Counted from the stretch's first letter, positions 44,735 to 53,291 are shown. The stretch: 64,000 nt of DNA from Pseudomonas sp. Teo4 (GCF_034387475.1 NZ_JAXCIL010000001.1:992001-1056000), one strand, 5' to 3'. Program-made: numbers and translations. Notes: a model not told the origin generated them from the sequence alone.

Positions 44735-45568
44735 TCAGCTGTGCTGGCAGGCGCTGCGATAGGCGCCGGGCGTTACCCCGTATGCCTGCTTGAACTGCCG
44801 ACTCAAATGGCTCTGGTCGGCAAAGCCCAAGGCAAACGCCACGTCCGAGGCCGCCAGGCCGCTTTTCAGAAACTCCCTCGCACGTGCCAGGCGGCGTTGC
44901 TTGAGCCAGGCATGGGGCGGCAAGCCGGTGGCCTGGCGGAACACCCTGGCGAAGTGGAACGGCGACAGGTTGACGGCAGCAGCCAGTTCTTCGAGCGACG
45001 GCGGGTCTGCCAGCTGGCTTTCCAGCAGTTCACGGGCACGGGCCACCGCTAGTGGCTCTCTGCCGGGTTCCGTAGGCTCTGCACACTGCCCGTGGCGCTG
45101 CACCAATGCCAGCACTGCCTGCCGCCAGGCGGTCTGCTGTTCCAGGGCGCTGGCACCGGACTCGGACAACTGGTGCAGTTGGCTGAAGGCCAAGGCCAGG
45201 GCCGGGTCCTGAATCACGCTGTCCTTGAAGTGCGGCATGCCATGGCGGCCCAGTTCCAGCTCGTCGAGCACGCCGGTAACCCGCTCGTGGTCTGGATAAA
45301 AGCCGCGATAGCGCCAGCCGGCTTCGTGGGCGGTGGCACCGGTGTGCAGTTCATCGGGGTTGATCAGCACCATGCTGCCCACCGGCGCCAGGTGCTCGCT
45401 GCCCCGGTGCCAGAAGCGTTGGGCCCCTGACTCGATCACGGTGAACACGTAACCTTCATGCACGTGCGGGGCGAAGCGCTGCTGGAAATACCGCGCGTGC
45501 AGCATTTCCACATCGCCCAGGGCCGGTGCTTGCCAGAGGTGGGTCTGTTCGCGCAGGGGCGTGCTCAT
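44735..45568 (-). CDS. AraC-family regulator linked to azlCD
   Basis: The 277-residue regulator has an N-terminal cupin-type sensor domain (HARYFQQRFAPHVHEGYVFT) and a C-terminal pair of helix-turn-helix motifs (LEELAAAVNLSPFHFARVFR and ASDVAFALGFADQSHLSRQF). It overlaps azlD by 4 bases on the same strand, so it probably forms one operon azlC-azlD-araC and may control it. Confidence 0.9.
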   Translation of the reverse strand: MSTPLREQTHLWQAPALGDVEMLHARYFQQRFAPHVHEGYVFTVIESGAQRFWHRGSEHLAPVGSMVLINPDELHTGATAHEAGWRYRGFYPDHERVTGVLDELELGRHGMPHFKDSVIQDPALALAFSQLHQLSESGASALEQQTAWRQAVLALVQRHGQCAEPTEPGREPLAVARARELLESQLADPPSLEELAAAVNLSPFHFARVFRQATGLPPHAWLKQRRLARAREFLKSGLAASDVAFALGFADQSHLSRQFKQAYGVTPGAYRSACQHS

Positions 45569-45879
45569 GCCAGCCAGCTGCGTAGTAGGAAGAAGATCAA
45601 CATGCTCACCAGCATGCTCAACAATACGCTGCGCGTCCAGAGCACCAGTGCAATGGCCACCAGCGAGCCGAGCAGGTAGGGGTTGAGCGGGCTCAGGTCC
45701 AGCTGGTGGCCGGGCAGGAAGATGATTGGTCCGCAGATGGCCGTGAGCATGCCAGGCACGGCGAAGCCCAGGAACTGCCGGGCATTGGAGCTCAGGCGCA
45801 GGGGCAGGCGAGGTTCGAGGAAGGCGTAGCGGTTGAGGAACACCACCGCGCCCATGGTGAATATCAGCAGCCAGATCAT
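45565..45879 (-). CDS. azlD: AzlD-family branched-chain amino-acid exporter subunit
   Basis: A 104-residue membrane protein with about four hydrophobic segments (MIWLLIFTMGAVVFLNRYAF, then FAVPGMLTAICGPII) matching AzlD. It acts with AzlC to export branched-chain amino acids or analogues. The start at 45879 overlaps the azlC stop by 4 bases, and its stop overlaps the regulator start by 4. Confidence 0.9.
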   Translation of the reverse strand: MIWLLIFTMGAVVFLNRYAFLEPRLPLRLSSNARQFLGFAVPGMLTAICGPIIFLPGHQLDLSPLNPYLLGSLVAIALVLWTRSVLLSMLVSMLIFFLLRSWLA

Positions 45880-46577
45880 GCGCGGCCTCCGAAAAACTTT
45901 TGACACACGAAGCCCGCTGTCATACCCAGCAGGCCGGCAGCCACCAGGGCGGTTTCCCAGTGCCAGTAGCTGAACAGCACCGAGCAGAACAGCGATACCG
46001 CCACGCATACGGCCGTTGCCAGGTTGCGCACCAGTGGCGCGATCAGGGCGACGAAGGTGGCGACGATGGAGAAATCCAGGCCCAGTTGGTCCAGGTGCGG
46101 AATGTTCTGGCCAAGGATGATCCCGGCCAGGGTGAACAGGTTCCACGCCACATAGAAGGTCAGGCCGACGCCAAGCGCGTACCAGCGGTTGAACTGCTGC
46201 TGGTCGTAATGGCTGGTCAGGGCGAAGAATTCATCGGTGAGCAGGAAGCCCAGGCCCAGCCGCCAGCGCAGCGGCTGGCTCGACAGTACCGGACGCATGG
46301 ACAGGCCGTAGAGCAAGTGCTGCGAGGTCAGCAGCAAGGTAGTCAGCAGGATCGACGCCAGGTTGGCACCGCCCTTGAGCATACCGATGGCTACCAGTTG
46401 CGCAGCGCCAGCGAAGACGATGGCCGACAGTCCCTGGCCTTCCCAGGCGCTGAGGTTGGCTTCGATGGCCATCGAGCCTGCCAGCAGGCCCCATGGGGCC
46501 ACGGCCAGGGACAGCGGCAGAATGGCGATGGCGCCATGGAGAAAGGCTTGGCGGGCAATGGGAAGGCTGCTGGGCAT
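45876..46577 (-). CDS. azlC: AzlC-family branched-chain amino-acid permease
   Basis: The 233-residue inner-membrane protein has the AzlC pattern: AILPLSLAVAPWGLLAGSMA, AIVFAGAAQLVAIGMLKGGA and LLTSQHLLYGLSMRP. Relatives export branched-chain amino acids or azaleucine. It is the first gene of the azlC-azlD-araC set. Confidence 0.92.
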   Translation of the reverse strand: MPSSLPIARQAFLHGAIAILPLSLAVAPWGLLAGSMAIEANLSAWEGQGLSAIVFAGAAQLVAIGMLKGGANLASILLTTLLLTSQHLLYGLSMRPVLSSQPLRWRLGLGFLLTDEFFALTSHYDQQQFNRWYALGVGLTFYVAWNLFTLAGIILGQNIPHLDQLGLDFSIVATFVALIAPLVRNLATAVCVAVSLFCSVLFSYWHWETALVAAGLLGMTAGFVCQKFFGGRA

Positions 46578-46683
46578 GGCGGCTACAACATCTGTACTAG
46601 GCAGGCCAGCATGCCAGAGCGCGACCGGCGCTGGCTTGAACGATCTTGCTCAGGTAGGCGGCACAGGGCGCCTACCTGAGCCG

Positions 46684-47379
46684 TCAACGATGGCTGGCCA
46701 GGCGTTGTTGCGCCGTGGCGCAGCCGTTGATTTCAATGGCCTTTTGCAACAGCGTCTGACGTTGCTGCGGGTCCAGGTCGCTCAGCAGCCGGTAGACTTC
46801 GGCCTGGTAGTCGCGCTGACGCCCCCATTGCATCTGCAGGCCCTGGGGTTGGCTGCGGTTGCAGGCCAGGCGCAGGGCCGGTTGCGGGTAGTAGGGGGCA
46901 TACAAGGTGGCCATGCTGGGAATGGCCTCCAGCTCCTGGCGGTAGGTGGGGCTGGTGTTGTAGGGCGTGCACAAACTCGCGATCGCGGAGGCGGGCGGGG
47001 CGAATCCTTGCTTGAGACTGGCCTGCAGCAACGGGCAGGCGGCATCTGGAATCTGCGCAGCCGGCAGGTAGGTCATGTAGTACAGGGCCAGGCGGTACTG
47101 CGCCACCGGGTGCCCCAGTTCCACGGATTTCTTCAGCAGCGCCACGGCCGTCGGCAGCGTACGGGCCATTGCCTCGCCCTGGCGGGTCAACTCAGGGTCG
47201 CTACCCATGGCCGCGCGCAGGGGGCTGGCCGAGTCTTCCTGGGTATCTGCCTGTTCAAGCAGCGGCAGGGCCTGGCGATAAAGCAGGTCGGCATGGGGAT
47301 CGATGCGAACATCGAGCGCTTGCGCGGCCAGCGGTGCCAGGGCAATCAGCAGTGGGGGCAGGACACTGACGCGACTCAC
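46684..47379 (-). CDS. Periplasmic Sel1-like/TPR-type protein
   Basis: The 231-residue protein begins with a signal peptide (MSRVSVLPPLLIALAPLAAQ) and has a helical repeat of Sel1/TPR type (AVALLKKSVELGHPVAQYRL). Two further cysteine-containing helices follow (LRLACNRSQ and INGCATAQQRL). Such proteins scaffold envelope complexes; no partner can be named. It appears monocistronic. Confidence 0.75.
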   Translation of the reverse strand: MSRVSVLPPLLIALAPLAAQALDVRIDPHADLLYRQALPLLEQADTQEDSASPLRAAMGSDPELTRQGEAMARTLPTAVALLKKSVELGHPVAQYRLALYYMTYLPAAQIPDAACPLLQASLKQGFAPPASAIASLCTPYNTSPTYRQELEAIPSMATLYAPYYPQPALRLACNRSQPQGLQMQWGRQRDYQAEVYRLLSDLDPQQRQTLLQKAIEINGCATAQQRLASHR

Positions 47380-47538
47380 AGGCCACCCTTGCCTGACGAG
47401 CGACGTTCAGGGCTGACAGGAGGGTACTGATGGAGGACTACGATGTTCATGGCCGGTACAGGGGTGCCTCAGGCAAATCGGAACGACGACGTATTTTAGC
47501 CATGCACAGGCACTTGCAGGAAGGCCCGAGGGTAACTG

Positions 47539-48633
47539 TCAGACGAGCTTGATCGGCGTGACCTTGCGCTGAGCGTGTTTTTCCTGGGCCAGGCCAAGTT
47601 TGGCGGTGATCACCTTGGCCAAGGCATTGTTGCCCAGGTCATTGAGGTGCAGGCGGTCGACGAACAGATCGGCGCCAAACACCGGCGAACTGCTGAGCAT
47701 GCTGTTCATGTCATAGCAGGGAACCGGGTCGGCCTGGCGCTTTATGCGACGAAAGTAGGCCATATGCAGCTGGCTGTCGTAAGCGTCTTCAAGCAGCTTG
47801 TCGAAGTTCGCTGACCGGCGCTCCAGGGCTGCCAGCATGGCCTGTTCGCCAGCGGGCACGGTGTCCCGGCACCAGGGCAACAGTGGCTGGAGAATGAACG
47901 TGAGTGTGGTGTGGCTTTCAGCCAGCATGCGCTCCCATTGGCGCAGGGTACGGCCGATGCTGTCGGCGGCGCGCGCCATGCGTTTTTCCGGTGCGGTCAG
48001 CGACCAGGAGACCGGAGTAGCTGGCCGGCGCGGTGCCAAAGCCTGCCCCAGGCGACGCCAGAGGGATGGGGTGTCGGGCGAGTCGGCGGGTTGGACACCT
48101 TCCTTGAAACTGTCGAGAAATGCCTGCTGGGCCTTGGCGTGCACGGGGTCCTGCAACCCATCGAGGACTTCGCTCAAGCCTTCGTGGGCCAGGGTGTTGA
48201 GGCCGCTGAGCACCACTACGTGGCCGATCTGCCCGAAGCGGTGCTGATGGGTGAGGAACAGGAGCAACTCCTGGCTGGCGTTGAGCCCGCAACTGGCCAG
48301 GTTCAGCCACACCTCCCCGGTGAGCATCGAAAGGTGCGACGCCACGGTGTGCTCGTCGGAGCTGGCACCGATACCCAGTGCGGTGGAACCACCGACCAGC
48401 AGATTGATGCGCCCGCTCGCGCCGCGTTCGGCGGCCGAGAAGCGTTTGCCCGCGAAATGGCTGTAGCGCAAACCCAGGGCATCGGTGTTGATGGTGCCCG
48501 AGCGATAGCCGCGCTCGTGTACCTGCAAGGTGTGCGGAGCACGGCGGTTGCCCAGCAGCAGGAAGTGCTGGTAGTCCTGCTGCAGGGGAGAGGGCATGCC
48601 CGTTGAGTCGGCGGCAGTGTCGGTCATTTTCAT
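47539..48633 (-). CDS. SGNH/GDSL-hydrolase-like protein, cytoplasmic
   Basis: A 364-residue protein without a signal peptide. It has SGNH blocks in order: LVGGSTALGIGA (nucleophile Ser block), VVVLSGLNTLAH (Gly-x-Asn block) and DRLHLNDLGN (Asp-x-x-His block near the C-terminus). These suggest an esterase, lipase or acyl hydrolase. The substrate is unknown. The ATG at 48633 has a GAGGAG site; an earlier in-frame ATG adds 29 unrelated residues. It lies downstream of, and on the same strand as, the LysE gene. Confidence 0.7.
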   Translation of the reverse strand: MKMTDTAADSTGMPSPLQQDYQHFLLLGNRRAPHTLQVHERGYRSGTINTDALGLRYSHFAGKRFSAAERGASGRINLLVGGSTALGIGASSDEHTVASHLSMLTGEVWLNLASCGLNASQELLLFLTHQHRFGQIGHVVVLSGLNTLAHEGLSEVLDGLQDPVHAKAQQAFLDSFKEGVQPADSPDTPSLWRRLGQALAPRRPATPVSWSLTAPEKRMARAADSIGRTLRQWERMLAESHTTLTFILQPLLPWCRDTVPAGEQAMLAALERRSANFDKLLEDAYDSQLHMAYFRRIKRQADPVPCYDMNSMLSSSPVFGADLFVDRLHLNDLGNNALAKVITAKLGLAQEKHAQRKVTPIKLV

Positions 48634-48673
48634 GGGCACTCCTCTTTGCAACGAAGGTGTGGGCTTGCTCGCC

Positions 48674-49300
48674 TCAGGATGCCAGCTCCCTGAGGTTGTA
48701 CAGCAGGCCCCCAGCGGCAATCAGCAGCAGGGCGACGCCCGAGGCCAGGCTGATCAGGCGGTTGCTGCGCTGCGACGCGATCTTGCCAATGGCGAAGATG
48801 TACAGGCTGAGCACCGCGAAGTCGATGACTACCCAGAGCAGTGACAACACCACCATGCTTTTGCCGAAAGATTCGGTGATTTGTATGAACTGGGGGAAGA
48901 AAGCGATGAAAAAGATGATGTCCTTGGGGTTGGAGATGCCCACCATGAACCCTTGCCACAGGCCGCCACGTCCAGGCTTGGACCCGTCGCCGGTGGCCTC
49001 GGCAGTCGGTGCCTGCAGCGCATCTTTCAGGGTGCCCACGGCGATATGACCGATGAACAGGCAGCCGAGAAGGCTCATGGCGCTGAGCCAGGTCTTGTCG
49101 ATGGCGGCGCTGGTGAGAATGATCCACGCTGCCGCGCCGATCAGCACCAGTGATGCCCAGTTGGTGCCGACGGCGGTAAAGATGGCCTTTCGCGACCCGG
49201 AGGCCGCGGCAGTGTTGACGATCAGCGCCACCACCGGGCCAGGGGTGGCGATCAGCAGCAGGACGGTCAGGGCGTAGGTCAGCGTCAATGCGGTATTCAC
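48674..49300 (-). CDS. LysE/RhtB-family exporter
   Basis: A 208-residue amino-acid exporter with about six hydrophobic segments and the family motif ATPGPVVALIVNTA near the N-terminus, plus FMVGISNPKDIIFFIAFFPQ. The start is GTG at 49300, two bases after the stop of the YqcI/YcgG gene, which implies translational coupling. An in-frame reading upstream through that gene is not part of it. It may export the product of its neighbour. Confidence 0.85.
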   Translation of the reverse strand: MNTALTLTYALTVLLLIATPGPVVALIVNTAAASGSRKAIFTAVGTNWASLVLIGAAAWIILTSAAIDKTWLSAMSLLGCLFIGHIAVGTLKDALQAPTAEATGDGSKPGRGGLWQGFMVGISNPKDIIFFIAFFPQFIQITESFGKSMVVLSLLWVVIDFAVLSLYIFAIGKIASQRSNRLISLASGVALLLIAAGGLLYNLRELAS

Positions 49301-49302
49301 GG

Positions 49303-50079
49303 TCAGTTCTCGATCAATGAGTCGGAGGTTGCCAGGGCGTGGAAGGGGCAGCGTGGCGGGTTCAGCGAGCCCTGCTCCTGGAGTTGGTATTGCTTCCACT
49401 CGTAGTTGTCGTCCTGGCCGAAGAAACCGAGGGTGTCGGGTACGACGCCATCGTTGTAATTGCGTACACGCTCGCGGATACGAGCGCGAATGCGCTTGCC
49501 ACTTTCGGTGTCGGCATTGGCGACTTCGTCGAAGTTCTCCCGGGGGTTGATGACGAAGGTGATGTGCGGGCCCAGGTTGCGGCTTTTCATTTGCCGGTGG
49601 CCGGGGAAGTTCATGTTGATGAACAGCGGCATACCGCCGTAGCAGAACGACCACCCGTTGTCGTCAGGGTCGGTCGGGATGGCCTGGGGCCAGGGGTGCG
49701 GGTCGCGCGCGTGCACGCCGCGCAGGACTTTCCAGGCCAGGGCTTGTTGCTCGGCAAGGGTCAGCTCGCTGGCTGTTTCGAGAAAGACCACCAGCGGGCT
49801 GCCGATACGTTGTTTTACCGGCACGTGCCTGATGTTCTGGACATAATCGGCCAGCCCCTTGGCCATGTCGTCAGCCAGGTGCTCGGCACGCGCGAAGAGG
49901 ATATGGCAGGTTTCGGCGGCTACTGCCTTGCGCCCGAACAGGCATGGAAAGTCAGGGTTGGCAAGGACGCCTTTAAAGTGTTGTATGGTCTTGTACGTCC
50001 AGTGTTGCGAGTTCCGGACATGTTCAGAGGCCGCGTCTAGCGCATCCAGGCGATAGCAGTTCCCATAACCTGTAAACAT
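49303..50079 (-). CDS. YqcI/YcgG-family protein (possible heme-dependent N-hydroxylase)
   Basis: The 258-residue protein matches the YqcI/YcgG family. It has LANPDFPCLFGRKAVAAET, DPHPWPQAIPTDPDDNGWSF, MPLFINMNFPGH and NLGPHITFVINPRENFDEVA. As I recall, biochemically studied relatives (DcsA in D-cycloserine and GntA in guanitoxin biosynthesis) are heme enzymes that N-hydroxylate arginine-type substrates. The gene sits with a LysE exporter and a divergent LysR regulator. The substrate is unknown. Confidence 0.8.
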   Translation of the reverse strand: MFTGYGNCYRLDALDAASEHVRNSQHWTYKTIQHFKGVLANPDFPCLFGRKAVAAETCHILFARAEHLADDMAKGLADYVQNIRHVPVKQRIGSPLVVFLETASELTLAEQQALAWKVLRGVHARDPHPWPQAIPTDPDDNGWSFCYGGMPLFINMNFPGHRQMKSRNLGPHITFVINPRENFDEVANADTESGKRIRARIRERVRNYNDGVVPDTLGFFGQDDNYEWKQYQLQEQGSLNPPRCPFHALATSDSLIEN

Positions 50080-50240
50080 GATTTCCCCAGGAGATTATGT
50101 AAGTGGACGTTCTAGTCATATGCAGGCAGTTTGTTTGTTTATCTTTGTTATTTACCTGCATTTTCTGAGACGCTCTCCAGGTTGTAAAACGCGTGGAACT
50201 ATGACCTACTATTAGTCTCACTCATGCTTCGGAAGACACC

Positions 50241-51161
50241 ATGTCGGAACGGATTCAGGCTTTGCACGCGCTGCGTGCGTTCGAGGTGGCGTCTCGCTAC
50301 GGTTCTTTCACCCGTGCGGCAGAGGAACTGGCGTTGACCCAGGGTGCGGTCAGTCACCACATCAAGACCCTCGAGGCCATGTTCGGTTGCGACTTGTTCG
50401 AGCGCCGTGGCCCCAAGTTGCGCCTGACCGAGCACGGGCGGCTGTTGGCCCAGGAACTCAAGGTGGGCTTCAAGATCATCGAGAACGCGTGTGCGTTGTT
50501 GCGTCAGGACCGTTATGGCCTGCGCCTGAAAGCACCATCGACGTTGACGGTGCGTTGGTTGTTGAGGGCGCTGGATGCGTTCAAGAAGGTCGATGACAGT
50601 TGCAGCGTGCAGCTTTCCAGCGTGTGGATGGATATCGACACGGTCGATTTCTACTCAGAGCCGTACGACTGCGCGATTTTGCTGGCCAACGGCCGATTTC
50701 CGGCCGATGTCGAAAGTTTCAAGTTGTTCGATGAGTGGCTGATACCGGTGTGCCACCCCGACTACCTGGACAACCCGCAGCCTGACCTTGGTGATTTGCG
50801 TCACTGTGAGTTCCTGCATCCGTCGCCGGATAGGCGTGACTGGCGGCGGTGGTTGGCGCGCATGGATGCGCTGGACATCAGCATCGACCATGGTCAGGTG
50901 TTCGATACGCTTGACCAGGGGATTTCGGCGGCACAGCAGGGGTTGGGGATTTCGGTGGTGGATTTGGTACTGGCCAGTGCCGACTTGGCGGCGGGGCGGT
51001 TGGTGACGCCGTTCAAGCATGCGGTGGCGACGGGGGATGGTTATTACATGACGTGGCTCAAGGCGAGTCCCAAGGCGCGGCAGATGAACAAACTTCGTGA
51101 TTTTCTGCTTGGGCAGGTGCCGGCTTTGGCGTACAAGGATATCAATTACCTTTACGGCTGA
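50241..51161 (+). CDS. LysR-type regulator, GcvA-like
   Basis: The 306-residue regulator has the N-terminal winged helix (IQALHALRAFEVASRYGSFT, ALTQGAVSHHIKTLE) and a C-terminal effector domain like those of GcvA relatives. It is divergent from the YqcI/YcgG-LysE pair across 161 bases and is its probable regulator, with the operator likely in that gap. The start ATG at 50241 fits the family. Confidence 0.9.
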   Translation: MSERIQALHALRAFEVASRYGSFTRAAEELALTQGAVSHHIKTLEAMFGCDLFERRGPKLRLTEHGRLLAQELKVGFKIIENACALLRQDRYGLRLKAPSTLTVRWLLRALDAFKKVDDSCSVQLSSVWMDIDTVDFYSEPYDCAILLANGRFPADVESFKLFDEWLIPVCHPDYLDNPQPDLGDLRHCEFLHPSPDRRDWRRWLARMDALDISIDHGQVFDTLDQGISAAQQGLGISVVDLVLASADLAAGRLVTPFKHAVATGDGYYMTWLKASPKARQMNKLRDFLLGQVPALAYKDINYLYG

Positions 51162-51168
51162 TTCAACT

Positions 51169-51204
51169 GCTCTTGCTCTTGCTCTTGCTCTGCTTTTGCT
51201 TTTA
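51169..51204. repeat. Degenerate hexanucleotide repeat at the outer left end of the inverted-repeat element
   Basis: Three GCTCTT units are followed by GCTCT and two GCTTTT units. In reverse complement these read AAGAGC and AAAAGC hexamers, a degenerate form related to the perfect AAAGCC array at the far end of the same element (53111-53176). Confidence 0.65.
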
Positions 51205-51421
51205 GTGCGCGATAGTTCAGGCACCACAAATTGCGACGTCAGAAGGCCGAGTGGAGGTCTTGCGGAGGGAGGTGACGGGCATGGATGCCCGTCAAGCGCT
51301 GCGGCCCAGGATGGGCCGTACAGCGCGGTCCTCCCGGGAGCAAGACCGGAGCGAGGGGACCCCGGAGCGTAGCGTAGGGGCCGGATGTAGGAGCCAGCGG
51401 CTTTGGTTCCTTTGGCCAAGA
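51199..51421. repeat. Left arm of a large inverted repeat, part 1
   Basis: About 220 bases that reappear as reverse complement at 52890-53110 with roughly nine bases in ten matching by eye. The arm contains the inner palindrome TGACGGGCATGGATGCCCGTCA-like core (51273-51294) and a GGCCCAGGATGGGCC palindrome. It ends at the insertion sequence, with the target duplication CCAAGA at 51416-51421. No gene is visible. Confidence 0.8.
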
Positions 51422-52680
51422 TGTATAGACCGGACACATGGTGGACACGTGTACGGGGACATGGTTGACACTTTCCGGCGAGCTCACTTTGCCGGATTGC
51501 CATCATGCCCTGGAATACGAGAGATGCCATGAGCCTGAAAGAAGAGTTTATTGCCCTGGCGCGGCAACCCGGCAGCAACAAACGCCAACTGTGCCGGCTA
51601 TTCGGTATCAGCCCTCAAACCGCCTACAAATGGCTCGAGCGCTATGAGGCTCAAGGCCGGTCAGGCCTTCAGGAGAAGTCCCGACGCCCCTTCAATAGTC
51701 CGAAACTGACTGAAGCCGCCTTGGAGGCAGAAGTCATAGCGCTTCGGCAAGAACATCCGGCATGGGGAGGACGCACGATCAGTAACCTGCTGCACAACCG
51801 TGTCGCGCCCAGCACCGTTACCAATATCCTCCGCCGCCATGGCCTGATTCTGCCTGCTCAAACGACGCGTGAGGCCATGCTGAGGTTTGAGCATGATGCT
51901 CCTAATGATCTATGGCAGATGGACTTCAAAGGACATTTCCCGACGCAACAAGGCCGATGCCATCCTTTGACCGTGCTGGATGACCATTCTCGCTTCAGCC
52001 TGGCCATACAGGCCTGTGACAGCGAACGGGGTGCGACGGTCAAGGAGAAGATGGTGGAAGTCTTCCAGCACTATGGTTTGCCGGCGCGAATCAACGTCGA
52101 TAACGGTGCACCGTGGGGCTCACCGCGCAATCCTGGAGAGGTCACAGAGCTAAGTATCTGGCTGATTCAACTGGGGATCCGAATAAGTTTCAGTCGTCCC
52201 TATCATCCTCAAACCAATGGCAAGCTCGAGCGCTTCCATCGTTCTCTCAAAGCTGAGGTGCTCGATGGGCGCCAGTTTTCCACGCTGATGGAGGCTCAAG
52301 CTGCGTTTGATCGATGGCGCGATATCTATAACCTCCAACGGCCTCATCAAGCCTTGGGATACCAGGTGCCTATAGACCGATACCGCACCAGTACTTGGGC
52401 CTATCCGCAGCAGTTGAAGGCGTTTGAGTACGGGCCTGACGATGTAGTGGCCAAGGTCTATCACAGCCGGTTCCGTTTCCAGAAACGTTACTTCAGTATT
52501 GCGAAAGGCCTGGCTGGGCATGAAATTGCTATACGTCCTAATGCTGAAGGCGGGGGCTTGTTCAATGTCTACTTCTGCCATCATTTCCTGCGGACAATCG
52601 ACGTGACCAAGCCGGATTACGGTTCATAATCTGTCAACCATGTCTCCGCACACGTGTCCACCATGTGTCCGGTCCGTACA
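51422..52680 (+). mobile_element. Complete IS481-family insertion sequence (1259 bases)
   Basis: Terminal inverted repeats of 49 bases (51422-51470 and 52632-52680) match at 45 positions, begin TGTA and end TACA, and enclose a single DDE transposase. A 6-base direct repeat CCAAGA flanks the element (51416-51421 and 52681-52686), as expected for a target-site duplication. The element is intact and recent-looking. It splits the left arm of a larger inverted repeat. Confidence 0.9.
51529..52629 (+). CDS. IS481-family transposase
   Basis: The 366-residue DDE transposase has an N-terminal helix-turn-helix (GSNKRQLCRLFGISPQTAYK) and an rve integrase core. The catalytic Asp lies in DLWQMDFKGHF, the second Asp in RINVDNGAPWG and the Glu in NGKLERFHRSLKAE. 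The reading frame is complete, so the element may still be active. The ATG at 51529 is preferred; an in-frame ATG eight codons upstream is possible. It lies inside the mobile element at 51422-52680. Confidence 0.9.
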   Translation: MSLKEEFIALARQPGSNKRQLCRLFGISPQTAYKWLERYEAQGRSGLQEKSRRPFNSPKLTEAALEAEVIALRQEHPAWGGRTISNLLHNRVAPSTVTNILRRHGLILPAQTTREAMLRFEHDAPNDLWQMDFKGHFPTQQGRCHPLTVLDDHSRFSLAIQACDSERGATVKEKMVEVFQHYGLPARINVDNGAPWGSPRNPGEVTELSIWLIQLGIRISFSRPYHPQTNGKLERFHRSLKAEVLDGRQFSTLMEAQAAFDRWRDIYNLQRPHQALGYQVPIDRYRTSTWAYPQQLKAFEYGPDDVVAKVYHSRFRFQKRYFSIAKGLAGHEIAIRPNAEGGGLFNVYFCHHFLRTIDVTKPDYGS

Positions 52681-52752
52681 CCAAGACCAAAGGAACCCGC
52701 CGGAAGGGCGGAAAGGTGAATAAGCGCCTCCATGGCAAATGGATATTCACAC
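52681..52752. repeat. Left arm of the large inverted repeat, part 2, after the insertion
   Basis: This continues the left arm across the insertion: the second copy of CCAAGA, then CCAAAGGAACCC, a GGAAAGGTGAATAAGCG segment and GGCAAATGGATATTCACAC. The last two reappear in reverse complement at 52819-52860 in the right arm. The spacer between the arms, about 52753-52818, carries short GTGTTTTT repeats and no gene. Confidence 0.7.
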
Positions 52753-52818
52753 TATATAAATGCCGCCTCTTAATTTGTGTTTTTGTGTTTTTGTGTTTTT
52801 GTGTTGGTTTGTAAATTT

Positions 52819-53110
52819 GTGAGTATATCCATTTGCCAAGGTGACGCTTAATCACCTTTCCGCTCTTACAGCGGGTCACTTTTTGGCAAACGCCCCAAAA
52901 AGTAACCAAAAAAGTCTGGCTCCTACATCCGGCCCCTGCGCTGCGCTCCGGGGTTCCCTCGCTCCGGTCTTGCTCCCGGAAGGACCGCGCTGTACGGCCC
53001 ATCCTGGGCCGCAGCGCTTGACGGGCATCCATGCCCGTCACCTTCCTTCGCAAGACCTCCACTCGGCCTCCTGAAGTCGCAATCTGCTGCGTCTGAACTA
53101 CCGTGCGCTA
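52819..53110. repeat. Right arm of the large inverted repeat
   Basis: About 290 bases that mirror the left arm. It starts GTGAGTATATCCATTTGCC, has a palindromic core TGACGGGCATCCATGCCCGTCA-like at 53019-53040, and ends next to the AAAGCC array. The centre (about 52860-52920) differs from the left arm. No coding sequence is visible. Confidence 0.8.
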
Positions 53111-53176
53111 AAAGCCAAAGCCAAAGCCAAAGCCAAAGCCAAAGCCAAAGCCAAAGCCAAAGCCAAAGCCAAAGCC
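53111..53176. repeat. Perfect AAAGCC hexanucleotide array, 11 copies
   Basis: Sixty-six bases of exact tandem AAAGCC, with GACG following. It borders the right arm of the inverted repeat and lies 115 bases upstream of polB. No open frame of a recognised protein crosses it. Copy number is likely to vary by slippage. Confidence 0.9.
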
Positions 53177-53291
53177 GACGCGGAGTGAAACTAAACGAGC
53201 AATTCGGGAATTCTGCCTTTGTCGAACCTGCCATCGGCGTCTGGAGGTAGAATCCCTGCATGAACCAAACAGCCATTTTGAGGACAACGCA

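Noticed and set aside
53111..53176. CRISPR-like array
   Set aside because: The unit is six bases with no spacers, so it is a simple tandem repeat.
53255..53275. LexA box upstream of polB
   Set aside because: The best candidate, CTG...CAG near the polB start, spans 17 bases instead of 16 and lacks the AT-rich centre.
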